The position numbers were made by a program, and so were the translations under genes. From Oceaniferula flava (GTDB lineage Bacteria > Verrucomicrobiota > Verrucomicrobiia > Verrucomicrobiales > Akkermansiaceae), in contig NZ_JAFBGL010000005.1 in the NCBI RefSeq assembly GCF_016811075.1, positions 1 through 64,000 of the forward strand: a stretch of DNA of 64,000 bases, in the 5' to 3' direction. The notes under the pieces are model-generated. The model did no database searches. It was not told where the DNA came from and saw only the letters and a program-made list of their open reading frames with translations. Positions 9,708-18,110 of the stretch are shown here, piece by piece. Every line of letters starts with the position of its first letter. Within the stretch, counting starts at the first letter, position 1.

Positions 9708-10742
9708 TTAGGAACACTCGGCGACGGTGTCGCAGAGCACCTGCATGTTCTCAGGCTTGGCCGAAGGCAGGATGCCGTGGCCGAGGTTAAGGATGTGGCC
9801 GTGGCGACCTTTCATTTTTTCTAACAAGATGCGTGTTTCCTCTCGCACCACATCCGCGCTGGCGGTGAGGATGAGGGGATCGAGGTTACCCTGCACGGCG
9901 ACGTTGTCTGGCAGGCTGTCGTAGTAGCTCGGGAGGTCGATGGTCCAATCGACGCTGAGCACGCTGGCACCGGTGGCGCAGAGTGCGTCCTTCTGGTGTC
10001 CCATGCCCTTGGCGAAGATGATCACGGGGAAGTCTTCCGGCAGCGAGTCGGTGATCTTTTTGATCCACTTCAGCGACATTGCTTCGTATTGGTGGCTCGG
10101 GCAGAAGGCGCCTGCGGAGTCGAAGATCTGCACAGCATCGATGCCGGCTTCGATCTGCATCTTGAACAAGTCGATCACCGCATCGGTTACTTTGTGCATC
10201 AGTTTTTCAAACACAGCGGGCTCCGAGTAGAACAGCGACTTCAGTGCGGCGAGGTCCTTGAGCGAGCCGCCTTCGGTCATGTAAGCGGCGAGTGTCCATG
10301 GGGAGCCGCCGAAGCCGAGCAGCGTTTTGTCCTCGCCAATTTCCTGACGCGTCATGCGCAGGGCGGCGGGGAGGTAGGCGAGTTTTTCTTCGATCCCGGA
10401 GGCGTCGAGTGCGTCGATTTTTGCTTCGGAATCGAGCAGGTAATCCATGGCAATGCCGCCACCCACTGATTTATCGCGGAAGTGGTAGGGCTGGCCGAGC
10501 GCCTCCGGGATGATGAGGATGTCGGAAAAGATGATCGCAGCATCGAGAGGGAAACGTTTCAGCGGCTGCAGGGTGACCTCGGTGGCCAGCTCGGGGGTCT
10601 GCGCCAGCTCGATGAAGCTGTATTTTTCCTTGAGAGCGCGGTATTCAGGCAGGTAGCGACCAGCTTGGCGCATCACCCAGACGGGTGTGCGGTCGGTCGG
10701 CTGGCGGCGAATGGAGGCGAGGAAGCGTTCTCTGGATGTCAT
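9708..10742 (-). CDS. hemE: Uroporphyrinogen decarboxylase
   Basis: A 344-residue cytoplasmic enzyme that decarboxylates the four acetate side chains of uroporphyrinogen III to give coproporphyrinogen III. The start is MTSRERFLASIRR (10742); the frame is open further upstream to 10928 but that part is not conserved-looking. The signature WVMRQAGRYLPEYR, the FSDIL segment and the C-terminal NLGHGILP are all present, and the length matches the family. It is divergent from the lipoprotein/ResB/CcsA group and close to hemW at 15 kb, so haem synthesis and cytochrome c maturation genes cluster here. Confidence 0.96.
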   Translation of the reverse strand: MTSRERFLASIRRQPTDRTPVWVMRQAGRYLPEYRALKEKYSFIELAQTPELATEVTLQPLKRFPLDAAIIFSDILIIPEALGQPYHFRDKSVGGGIAMDYLLDSEAKIDALDASGIEEKLAYLPAALRMTRQEIGEDKTLLGFGGSPWTLAAYMTEGGSLKDLAALKSLFYSEPAVFEKLMHKVTDAVIDLFKMQIEAGIDAVQIFDSAGAFCPSHQYEAMSLKWIKKITDSLPEDFPVIIFAKGMGHQKDALCATGASVLSVDWTIDLPSYYDSLPDNVAVQGNLDPLILTASADVVREETRILLEKMKGRHGHILNLGHGILPSAKPENMQVLCDTVAECS

Positions 10743-10919
10743 GGGATCTAAATTGGAAGATAGGCGGGGGCGCGGCAATATGATGTCAGGATACGCGGGA
10801 GGAAAGGGCGAATTTGCAGAAGGTGACTGCGAATCGCGGTCGATCTCCGGAATCGCGGACGGGGCGACGCGATATCGATTGCACTTGCACGGGTTCAGGA
10901 GCGAGGTTATGCGAAGCAC

Positions 10920-11483
10920 ATGATTCATAAAGCGATGCTTTTGATGGTGCTTTCCGTGCTTGCAGTCTCCTGCCGCAAGGCCCCGGAGGCGGTGGAAGTG
11001 ACTGAAACCCGCGAACTGACGATGTGGGATGATGGCACTGACCCGCTGATCGCCCCGATGCCCCCCGAGTGGCGTCAGATTCCAAGCACTCAGCTACGAC
11101 TCTACAACTATCGCTTCGGTGAAGGCTCCCAGGGAGGGGAAGTTTACGTCAGTCGCGCCCGCGGAGGGGTGCTGCCCAATGTCAACCGCTGGCTCGCTCA
11201 GTTTGGTAAACCTGAAATCGATTCGCTCGATGATCTTCCCAAAATTAAAGTTCTCGGCCTGGATGCTGTCGTAGTTTCTGCCTCTGGCCGTTTCGGTGGC
11301 GGCATGGGCAAGCCTGCGCAGGAAAATGCCGCCGTGCTCGGTGTCATCGCTGATCATGGCAGCGGACTGCTCACCGTGAAAATGATCGGACCCGCCGATC
11401 AAGTCGCTGCAGAGCGCGAAAGAATGCTAAAATTCTGCGAAAGCCTGCGTATCAAGCAATCCGATGCCGAAACCGGCAACTAA
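10920..11483 (+). CDS. Putative lipoprotein upstream of ResB
   Basis: A 187-residue protein with a lipoprotein signal: hydrophobic MLLMVLSVLAVSC with the lipobox Cys at residue 18. The mature part has no recognised enzymatic motif; it contains a PPEWRQIP segment and a C-terminal GLLTVKMIGPADQV segment, a layout seen in small verrucomicrobial lipoproteins next to cytochrome c biogenesis genes. It ends 27 bp before resB, so it probably belongs to that operon and may act in cytochrome maturation at the outer face of the inner membrane (inference). Confidence 0.7.
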   Translation: MIHKAMLLMVLSVLAVSCRKAPEAVEVTETRELTMWDDGTDPLIAPMPPEWRQIPSTQLRLYNYRFGEGSQGGEVYVSRARGGVLPNVNRWLAQFGKPEIDSLDDLPKIKVLGLDAVVVSASGRFGGGMGKPAQENAAVLGVIADHGSGLLTVKMIGPADQVAAERERMLKFCESLRIKQSDAETGN

Positions 11484-11510
11484 GCAGCAATTTCCCAACT
11501 CATCAGACAC

Positions 11511-12740
11511 GTGGCAAAACCATCATCTCTCAGCTGGCCGGTCCGGATCTTCCGATTTTTATCTGGCTACGGACTCGCCGTTACCTGCCTGCTTCTGCTG
11601 CTTGTGCTCACTTGGCTGAGCACCTTGGAGCAGCCGTTCAAAGGCCTCTACGAAGTGCAGAAGCGTTACTACGATGCCGAAGCATTGTTCGTCACGCCTG
11701 ACTTGCCGTGGCTGTATTTTGGAGGGAAACAAATCATCATCCCGCTGCCCGGTGCCTACTTGGTCAGCGCGGTATTGTTTGTGAACCTCTTTCTCGGAGG
11801 CATCATCCGCATCCGCAAGGGGTGGAAAAACATCGGGGTGATCATTGCCCACTTCAGCATGGTGAGCCTGCTCTTTGCCGGCTTTGTTTCCCACAAATAC
11901 TCCAAGGAGGGCATCATGTTTGTGATGAAGGGTGATACCTCGGACTACGCCCAGAGCTACACCGAATACACCATCGAAGTGTGTGAAATCGTCGACGGTC
12001 AGAAAACCAGACCTTACGTCGTTCAAGCCGAGTATTTGAAAACGCTGGAGCCCGGTGAGACTCGGACGTTCAAGTTCCCCGAGCTGCCGTTCGACATCGA
12101 GGTCTCCGACTGGATGAGGAACAGCACGGTGGTCAAAGCTCCACTCGACGACACCAATCCACTGGCCATTGATGGCATGGCGCTGCAGTCGCAGGAAGTC
12201 GTTCCCACCGAAGAAGAAAACGCCGCTGGCTGCTACGTCGATGTGCTGCCGAAATCATCCGATGCCAAAGCGTCCAGACTGCTGCTCTACGGGCCGGTTG
12301 GCGATGCTGTGACCGCGACGGTGGATGGAAAAATCTACGGCTTCACCCTGGTGCGCGAAATCTGGCCGATGCCATTCCGTGTGCGCCTGGAAGAATCCGA
12401 AGGGGAATACTACCCTGGCACCAACAAGCCGAGCTCCTTCATGAGCGTCATCACGCGCCTGGCCGAGAACGAGGAGAACAAGTTCACCATCAAGATGAAC
12501 GAGCCGATGCGTTACGGCGGCTACACTCTCTATCAAGCACGCTGGTCCGGCGAGACCGAGCGGCCGCAATCTGGCTTCGCCATCGTCAAAAACCCATCCG
12601 ATCAGTGGCCGAAATACAGTCTCTACATTTCCATGCTGGGACTGTTCATCCACTTTGGCGTGAAGCTGTGGTCGTTCATTCTGCAGTCCGCAAAACGTCA
12701 GGGCCAGGGGCCAAAGGAAGGCGCTCCGAAAAACGCGTAA
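11511..12740 (+). CDS. resB: ResB-like cytochrome c biogenesis protein
   Basis: A 409-residue membrane protein of the ResB/Ccs1 family, the partner of CcsA in System II cytochrome c maturation, which delivers haem to and ligates it onto apocytochromes outside the inner membrane. It starts with GTG. It has three N-terminal membrane helices (about 10-35, 80-100 and 110-130), a large periplasmic domain, the typical MNEPMRYGGYTLYQARW segment, and a last membrane helix near residue 375. It lies between the lipoprotein gene and ccsA with short gaps (27 and 19 bp), consistent with one operon. Confidence 0.9.
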   Translation: MAKPSSLSWPVRIFRFLSGYGLAVTCLLLLLVLTWLSTLEQPFKGLYEVQKRYYDAEALFVTPDLPWLYFGGKQIIIPLPGAYLVSAVLFVNLFLGGIIRIRKGWKNIGVIIAHFSMVSLLFAGFVSHKYSKEGIMFVMKGDTSDYAQSYTEYTIEVCEIVDGQKTRPYVVQAEYLKTLEPGETRTFKFPELPFDIEVSDWMRNSTVVKAPLDDTNPLAIDGMALQSQEVVPTEEENAAGCYVDVLPKSSDAKASRLLLYGPVGDAVTATVDGKIYGFTLVREIWPMPFRVRLEESEGEYYPGTNKPSSFMSVITRLAENEENKFTIKMNEPMRYGGYTLYQARWSGETERPQSGFAIVKNPSDQWPKYSLYISMLGLFIHFGVKLWSFILQSAKRQGQGPKEGAPKNA

Positions 12741-12759
12741 GTTAACCATTTCTGTGACC

Positions 12760-14859
12760 ATGCAAGAAAACGAAATTCACTACCGCAAGCAACGCTCCAA
12801 GATGGGACGTTGGGCAGCCTTCATCCTCGTGCTGCTCTTCCTCGGCGGCTACGGGCTCTACACCATGCGGAAAAATGTGGTGTCTGCCAAGCCTGCCGAG
12901 ATCGAGGGCTACCAAGTCTGGAAAGACAAGGCGCTTGATGCCTCCCGCGATATTGCGGTGCAGGACGGCGGTCGAATCAAACCTTTTTCCACCTGGGCCG
13001 GGTTCACCATGCTGAAGCTCCACGGCGCACGCAGCATGAAGATTTCAGTCGATGGCGAGAAGGTTAAGCTAGGGCCTGAAGCGGTGTTGTTAGACTGCTT
13101 GTTCCGCCCGGAGATGGCCAAGGACTTGCCTATTTTCCGCATCGACGACGCTAATGTCATCACCACCCTGGCCACTCACGACCTTCCTGAGGAGGTGCGT
13201 CGCGCGTCGGGGATCGATGATGCTTCCCTGGAGGCCGCGGTGAAGGAGCTGGAGAAGAAGAAAAACCGTCGCGATCGATACAGTTACAACGAGCTGGAAC
13301 CTATCGCCCCCGCCTTGCTTGCCAAGGTGCAACAGATCCGCAAGAACCAGCCTGAGAAAGCCAAGATGACATCCGATCACCGTCGCACTGTGGACTTGGG
13401 TGAAAAAGTCTGGATGTTCATGCAGCTGATTTACCACATGGACTTCGCCAGAGCGGATGTCGAGATTAAGGAAGGCACTCCGGTGGTCGATAAGAAAAGT
13501 ATGCAGCGCATGAGCTACTGGATTCGGTCCTTTCCTCTGCTCGCCGATGCGGTGCGCCAGATGGACCCGACCGGGCAGAAGCTGCCGCCGCATTTACGCA
13601 GTCTGTTTTCGGACCTTGAACTACGCATGCGCCGCTCGTCCGAAAACATCAACATCCTGCCACCTTACGAAGAAGACGAAAAAGTCTGGCTCCCCGTGGG
13701 CAAACGCATCGAGAAAGTGGTCAGTGGCAATCGCGAACACGCCGATGAGCTGATCGCCGATATGGAGATGCTGGAAGACGCCACCATCGCCCTGCGGGAA
13801 AAAGGTCAGAGTGCCTTTGCCGACGAGCTCAACGAGTGGAAAAAATCGGTGCACGGGCGCATTGGCAAAGACGCCACTTCCAAGCTCTCTACTGAGGTGG
13901 CTTATGCCAAGATGGATTACTTCTTCCGCTCGCTGGTGATCTTTATCTTCGCTTTCATCCTTATCATGTTCGGCTGGCTGGCACCACGCAGTCTGGGTGC
14001 GAAGATTTGTAACATCCTGGCCGCTGGCTTGGCGGTGATCGCACTCGCATTGATGATTGCAGGAATCACGCACCGCTGCATCATCATGGAGCGTTCGCCG
14101 GTGGGGAACCTCTACGATACCATCCTGTTCATCGCCACCACCGGAGTGCTGGTGCTGCTTCTTGTCGAGCTGATGACACGCCGCGCGGTGGCTCTCGGTC
14201 TTGCTGTTTTCATGGGGCTGGCCTGCATGTTCTTGGCTCGCCGTTACGAAATTGGTGACGCCAAAGACCATATGGATCCTCTGGTGGCGGTGTTGAAATC
14301 GAACTTCTGGTTGTCGACCCACGTGGTCACGGTGACCATCGGTTACATGGGAGGACTCGCTGCGGCGGGGCTCTCGGTGATCTATCTTTTCGCTCGGGTG
14401 TTGGGCATCGACGAAGGAGATGCCAAGTTCCGCCGTGCGATGACTCGCATTGCCTACGGCATGGTTTGTTTCACCCTCTTCTTCAGTCTGATTGGCACCG
14501 TGTTAGGTGGTATTTGGGCCAACGATTCCTGGGGCCGCTTCTGGGGCTGGGATCCCAAGGAAAACGGAGCTTTGATGATCGTGCTCTGGTGCCTGGTGGT
14601 GCTACACGCCCGCCTCGCCGGTTACCTGCGCGAGTGGGGCATCCACATCGCCGCTGTGTTCGGAGCAAACATCGTCGCCTTCTCCTGGTGGCACGTGAAT
14701 TCACTCAGCACCGGGTTGCACTCCTACGGATTCATCGATGGCCTCGGTGTGATCTGGGGCTTCTACGGCCTAATGACCGGCGTCTGCCTCATGGGCATGA
14801 TCGCCGCGGTAGTGACCAGAGCGAACAAGCCGATTAATCAGAGTTTGGAAGCTGGTTAG
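12760..14859 (+). CDS. ccsA: CcsA/ResC cytochrome c assembly protein
   Basis: A 699-residue membrane protein that transports and handles haem in System II cytochrome c maturation. The start is ATG at 12760; an in-frame GTG at 12754 is possible. It has one N-terminal helix (about 10-30), a long soluble region (about 35-385) not found in minimal CcsA proteins, then eight or so membrane helices. The haem-binding WWD motif WGRFWGWDPKE is at about residues 591-601, with conserved His residues in flanking loops. The long N-terminal extracytoplasmic region is a lineage variation. It follows resB in the same operon. Confidence 0.93.
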   Translation: MQENEIHYRKQRSKMGRWAAFILVLLFLGGYGLYTMRKNVVSAKPAEIEGYQVWKDKALDASRDIAVQDGGRIKPFSTWAGFTMLKLHGARSMKISVDGEKVKLGPEAVLLDCLFRPEMAKDLPIFRIDDANVITTLATHDLPEEVRRASGIDDASLEAAVKELEKKKNRRDRYSYNELEPIAPALLAKVQQIRKNQPEKAKMTSDHRRTVDLGEKVWMFMQLIYHMDFARADVEIKEGTPVVDKKSMQRMSYWIRSFPLLADAVRQMDPTGQKLPPHLRSLFSDLELRMRRSSENINILPPYEEDEKVWLPVGKRIEKVVSGNREHADELIADMEMLEDATIALREKGQSAFADELNEWKKSVHGRIGKDATSKLSTEVAYAKMDYFFRSLVIFIFAFILIMFGWLAPRSLGAKICNILAAGLAVIALALMIAGITHRCIIMERSPVGNLYDTILFIATTGVLVLLLVELMTRRAVALGLAVFMGLACMFLARRYEIGDAKDHMDPLVAVLKSNFWLSTHVVTVTIGYMGGLAAAGLSVIYLFARVLGIDEGDAKFRRAMTRIAYGMVCFTLFFSLIGTVLGGIWANDSWGRFWGWDPKENGALMIVLWCLVVLHARLAGYLREWGIHIAAVFGANIVAFSWWHVNSLSTGLHSYGFIDGLGVIWGFYGLMTGVCLMGMIAAVVTRANKPINQSLEAG

Positions 14860-14906
14860 GGCTTCGATTTCGCTTTGATGGTGTAGGGACGCGGATGGCG
14901 TTGCCC

Positions 14907-14928
14907 GGCAGCATGAGGCTATGCTGCC
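14907..14928. repeat. Hairpin and possible dispersed intergenic repeat
   Basis: GGCAGCAT and ATGCTGCC form a perfect 8-bp stem around GAGGCT between the convergent genes ccsA and hemW. No T run follows, so it is not a classic terminator. The adjacent sequence CTTCGCTACGGG (14940-14951) recurs exactly at 82-93, which suggests a short dispersed intergenic repeat. Confidence 0.45.
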
Positions 14929-14953
14929 CTACCTCCTAGCTTCGCTACGGGGG

Positions 14954-16069
14954 TTAGACGAGTTTTTCGGCGATGGCGTCGACTAAGAGGATGCCGGTGT
15001 TAATCAGGCGGAGCTTGCCGTCCTTGATTTCTGCCAGTTCGTTCTCGATCAGGGTGTCTACTTCGCCTTCTGGAGAGCCTTCGAGGTAGTGATCCGGCAG
15101 GCCTTCCGTGGTGCGCAGCAGGAGGGCGATGCGCTCGATGCGATACGCTTCGGCATCGATAATTTCCTCCTCGCGCTTGGCGTGGCCCACGGTGTTGATG
15201 GCGTGGATGTAGCCGGCGGTGTCAGGGAGATTGCGCCAGCGCCGATCGCCAACGGTCGCGACCGCCGAAGGTCCGAGGCCGAGGTAATCGATCCCCTGCC
15301 AGTAACTTTGATTGTGCCGCGACTCCATACCGGGTTGCGCGTAGTTAGAGGTTTCGTAGTGCAGGAAACCGGCGGCCGTCAGGGTGTCGTGGGCTTGCTG
15401 GAATTGGACCGCATTGGTGTCTTCGCTCTGTGCGTAGTCACCTTGGGTTAGTTTTTCAATGAACTCGGTGTCCTCCTCGTAGGTGAGGTTGTAGGCGGAA
15501 ATGTGGTCGGGCTTCAGTGCCACCGCCGTGTCCAGGCTATGTTGCCAATCGGCGTTGCTGAGGCCGGGGATGGAGAACATCAGATCGATGTTGATTTCGT
15601 CCATGCCGGCATCGCGTAGGATTCTCACCGATTCGGCGGCCTGCTCAGGGTTGTGTTCACGGCCGAGGGTTTTCAGCACATGATCGTTAAAGGACTGGAT
15701 CCCCAGCGATGTCCGGTTGACTCCGAGTTCTTTGAATAGGGCGGCTTTGTTGGGGCCGAAGGTGGCAGGATTCGCCTCCATCGTGATGTGAGTGTTTTCT
15801 AACGGTAGCGTCCGGTGGAAGCCTTCGAAAAGCTCTGTGAGATGTTTCGGCGATAGCATCGATGGCGTGCCGCCGCCGAGGTAGAGGGTGTCGATGGGTG
15901 GCAGGCTGCTAGAAGACGCTGTCTCTTTCGCCTCGTGCAGGATGGCACGGATAAACGCCTGGATATCGGTATCCCCGGGCGTGTGTTTGTAGAAGGAGCA
16001 GTAGGGACAGATCCGGTGACAAAAAGGGATGTGGACGTAGAGAATCAAACTTTGTGATTTAAGTCCCAA
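14954..16069 (-). CDS. hemW: Radical SAM haem chaperone HemW
   Basis: A 371-residue radical SAM protein related to oxygen-independent coproporphyrinogen III oxidase. The cluster motif is C17-x3-C21-x2-C24 in CHRICPYC, followed by the GGGTPS motif and the C-terminal HemW region (YWQGIDYLGLGPSA). HemW-type proteins are now viewed as haem chaperones rather than oxidases; the length and CPYCSF context fit that. The likely start is a TTG at 16069. It is convergent with ccsA and shares the haem/cytochrome neighbourhood with hemE. Confidence 0.9.
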   Translation of the reverse strand: MGLKSQSLILYVHIPFCHRICPYCSFYKHTPGDTDIQAFIRAILHEAKETASSSSLPPIDTLYLGGGTPSMLSPKHLTELFEGFHRTLPLENTHITMEANPATFGPNKAALFKELGVNRTSLGIQSFNDHVLKTLGREHNPEQAAESVRILRDAGMDEINIDLMFSIPGLSNADWQHSLDTAVALKPDHISAYNLTYEEDTEFIEKLTQGDYAQSEDTNAVQFQQAHDTLTAAGFLHYETSNYAQPGMESRHNQSYWQGIDYLGLGPSAVATVGDRRWRNLPDTAGYIHAINTVGHAKREEEIIDAEAYRIERIALLLRTTEGLPDHYLEGSPEGEVDTLIENELAEIKDGKLRLINTGILLVDAIAEKLV

Positions 16070-16123
16070 TAACCAAGGGGGAGATGGCTTGCACAGCTGG
16101 TAGTGAGCTCGTCTCTGCCGGGT

Positions 16124-16903
16124 CTAGATGGTCATCGCGGAAAATCCGCCATCAATGACGATCTCTGAGCCGGTGATGAATGAGGACGCGGCGTTGGATG
16201 CCAGCAGCAGAGTTGCACCGGTGAGCTCATTGGCCATGCCGAAGCGTGACATTGGCGTGTGGCGAAGGATTTCCAGTGCGCGTGTTTCATCGCCTTTTTG
16301 GGAAGCCTGGGCGGATGGGAAGAAGCCGGGGACCAGGGTGTTTACACGGATATCGTGCTCGGCCCACTCGCGCGCGAGGTTCTTGCTGAGGTTATGCACC
16401 GCGGCCTTGGCGGCGGAGTAGGTGAACAGACCAGAGATGGGCATCTTTCCTGCCATCGATCCCATGTTGATGATGCTGCTGGGCTCGTGACGTTTGATGA
16501 AGTAATCACCGAAGATCTGGCAAGCACGGAACACGCTGTGGAAGTTGATGTCCATAAGGCGGGCGTATTCCTCTTCGTCAATCTCGAGGAAAGGAGTGCC
16601 GGAGCCAAGACCGGCACCATTGACGAGGATATCTACTTTTCCAGAGCGGGAAACCACCTCGGAGAGAAGGTCCTCGAGGTCGCTGCGCTTGCTGACATCG
16701 GCTTGGTAAAACCACGACTTGCCACCGATCTCATCGATCGCGGCGAGCTTTTCAATCGCGCTTTCGGGATTCCGTCCGACGAGGATGACCTCGGCTCCCG
16801 CCTGAGCGAGGGCGATGCCCATGCAGCCGCAAAGATTGCCTGTGCCGCCGATGACCACGGCGACCTGGCCCTTGAGATTGTAGAGTGAATTAAGAAAGTC
16901 CAT
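16124..16903 (-). CDS. SDR family oxidoreductase
   Basis: A 259-residue classical short-chain dehydrogenase/reductase. The cofactor loop is GGTGNLCG (19-26), the NAG motif is at 95-97, and the catalytic residues are Ser149, Tyr162 and Lys166 (TYSAAK). The C-terminal INGGF-like end is IDGGFSAMTI. The substrate is uncertain: closest in feel to sugar-acid dehydrogenases such as gluconate 5-dehydrogenase or mannonate oxidoreductase. It stands alone between hemW and the PpiC-like gene. Confidence 0.9.
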   Translation of the reverse strand: MDFLNSLYNLKGQVAVVIGGTGNLCGCMGIALAQAGAEVILVGRNPESAIEKLAAIDEIGGKSWFYQADVSKRSDLEDLLSEVVSRSGKVDILVNGAGLGSGTPFLEIDEEEYARLMDINFHSVFRACQIFGDYFIKRHEPSSIINMGSMAGKMPISGLFTYSAAKAAVHNLSKNLAREWAEHDIRVNTLVPGFFPSAQASQKGDETRALEILRHTPMSRFGMANELTGATLLLASNAASSFITGSEIVIDGGFSAMTI

Positions 16904-17006
16904 GGTGTTCTAAATGTTCGGAAAGTGAGATGAGAGAATGGCGGAATCGGGTGTAGGGACTGAGGGTTCCATTTCGAAATCCCTCATGCCACCTGCCATT
17001 TTGAAA

Positions 17007-17996
17007 TTAGATTTTCTTCTGAATCATCGCATTGCTGCGGAGGCGTTTCATCCAGCGGTCATGCTTGGCCTTGTTCTTGCGAGCGCGGACGCGGGACTCG
17101 ATGACCTTGCGCACCTTGCTGAGAGGAGGCACTGGGCCGTAGCGTTTTTTATCGACGCGCACGATGGTAAACCCGCGCCCGTCTTCAAGTGGCCCGAGCA
17201 CCTTGCCTTCGGGGGTTTCCATGAGGATAGAGGCGAAGGCGGGTGAGAGATCGGTGCGTTTCTGATTGACGATCTTACCTCCGTCTTCGGCGTAGGAGTC
17301 GGCAGAGTATTCTTTGGCCAGAGTGGCAAAGTCCTCTCCCTTTTTCAGACGGTCAACGATGCTTTCAGCAAGTTCCAGCTGCACCTTGGGGGTGACCAGT
17401 GCATTGCTGGGGTCATTTTTGAGAATGTAAATCTTGTGGTAGTCCATGGCATCGCCTGACTGATCACGCATTTTCAGCTTATGGCGGTTGTACTCTGCCT
17501 GCACTTCGCTGGGCAGTGGAGGCACGGCATTTTTGAACTGTTGGGCACGCATCGCCTGAACGATCAGCTTTTTCTCAGTCTCTTTGCGGTGTTGGGATGG
17601 GGTGACGCCTGCTTCCTTGAGCGACTTGTTGAATTCTCTGCGGCTGTTGTTATAAAGTTCGCGCACTTGGCGATCGATCTCGGAGTCGATGGCGTGGGCT
17701 GGGATGCTGCCTTTGATGGAGTGCTTGAATTCCGACAGGATGAGCTCGCGCTCGATCAGGTTTTCAAGGATTTCGCCGCGGGCTTTGGAGAGCAGCTGGT
17801 TGTATTGAGTGCCTTTTCGTGGCATGGCTGCATCGAGCTGCTGGCGGTAGGGCGTGAGGTGGTAATTGACCTCATTGATCGTGATCACCGAACCATTCAC
17901 CTTGGCAGCAATGCCGGTGACTTGACGAGCATCCGCCGTGACGGCGAGCATGGGGAGAAGGGCGGCAATGACGAAGAGTCGCTGAATGAATTTCAT
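17007..17996 (-). CDS. SurA/PpiC-type peptidylprolyl isomerase
   Basis: A 329-residue exported protein with a signal peptide (MKFIQRLFVIAALLPMLAVTADA). An N-terminal chaperone-like helical region (about 25-165, beginning with KVNGSVITINEV as in SurA) is followed by a parvulin-type rotamase domain (about 180-290) with the segments EDFATLAKEYSAD, DGGKIV and GFTIVRVDKK. It should assist folding of periplasmic and outer-membrane proteins. Length is shorter than E. coli SurA, with a single parvulin domain. Confidence 0.87.
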   Translation of the reverse strand: MKFIQRLFVIAALLPMLAVTADARQVTGIAAKVNGSVITINEVNYHLTPYRQQLDAAMPRKGTQYNQLLSKARGEILENLIERELILSEFKHSIKGSIPAHAIDSEIDRQVRELYNNSRREFNKSLKEAGVTPSQHRKETEKKLIVQAMRAQQFKNAVPPLPSEVQAEYNRHKLKMRDQSGDAMDYHKIYILKNDPSNALVTPKVQLELAESIVDRLKKGEDFATLAKEYSADSYAEDGGKIVNQKRTDLSPAFASILMETPEGKVLGPLEDGRGFTIVRVDKKRYGPVPPLSKVRKVIESRVRARKNKAKHDRWMKRLRSNAMIQKKI

Positions 17997-18110
17997 AACT
18001 TAGGAAAATGTGGGGGTCGATTTCGTGAGGACACGAATAGTGTGCGAAATATTGCGCCGTCTGGCAAGGATTCATCAAATAGACGGCATGAAGACCATGA
18101 TTTGTTCAAA

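Noticed and set aside
13621-14322. Minus-strand frame opposite ccsA
   Set aside because: Shadow of a membrane protein gene; His/Gln-rich low-complexity translation.
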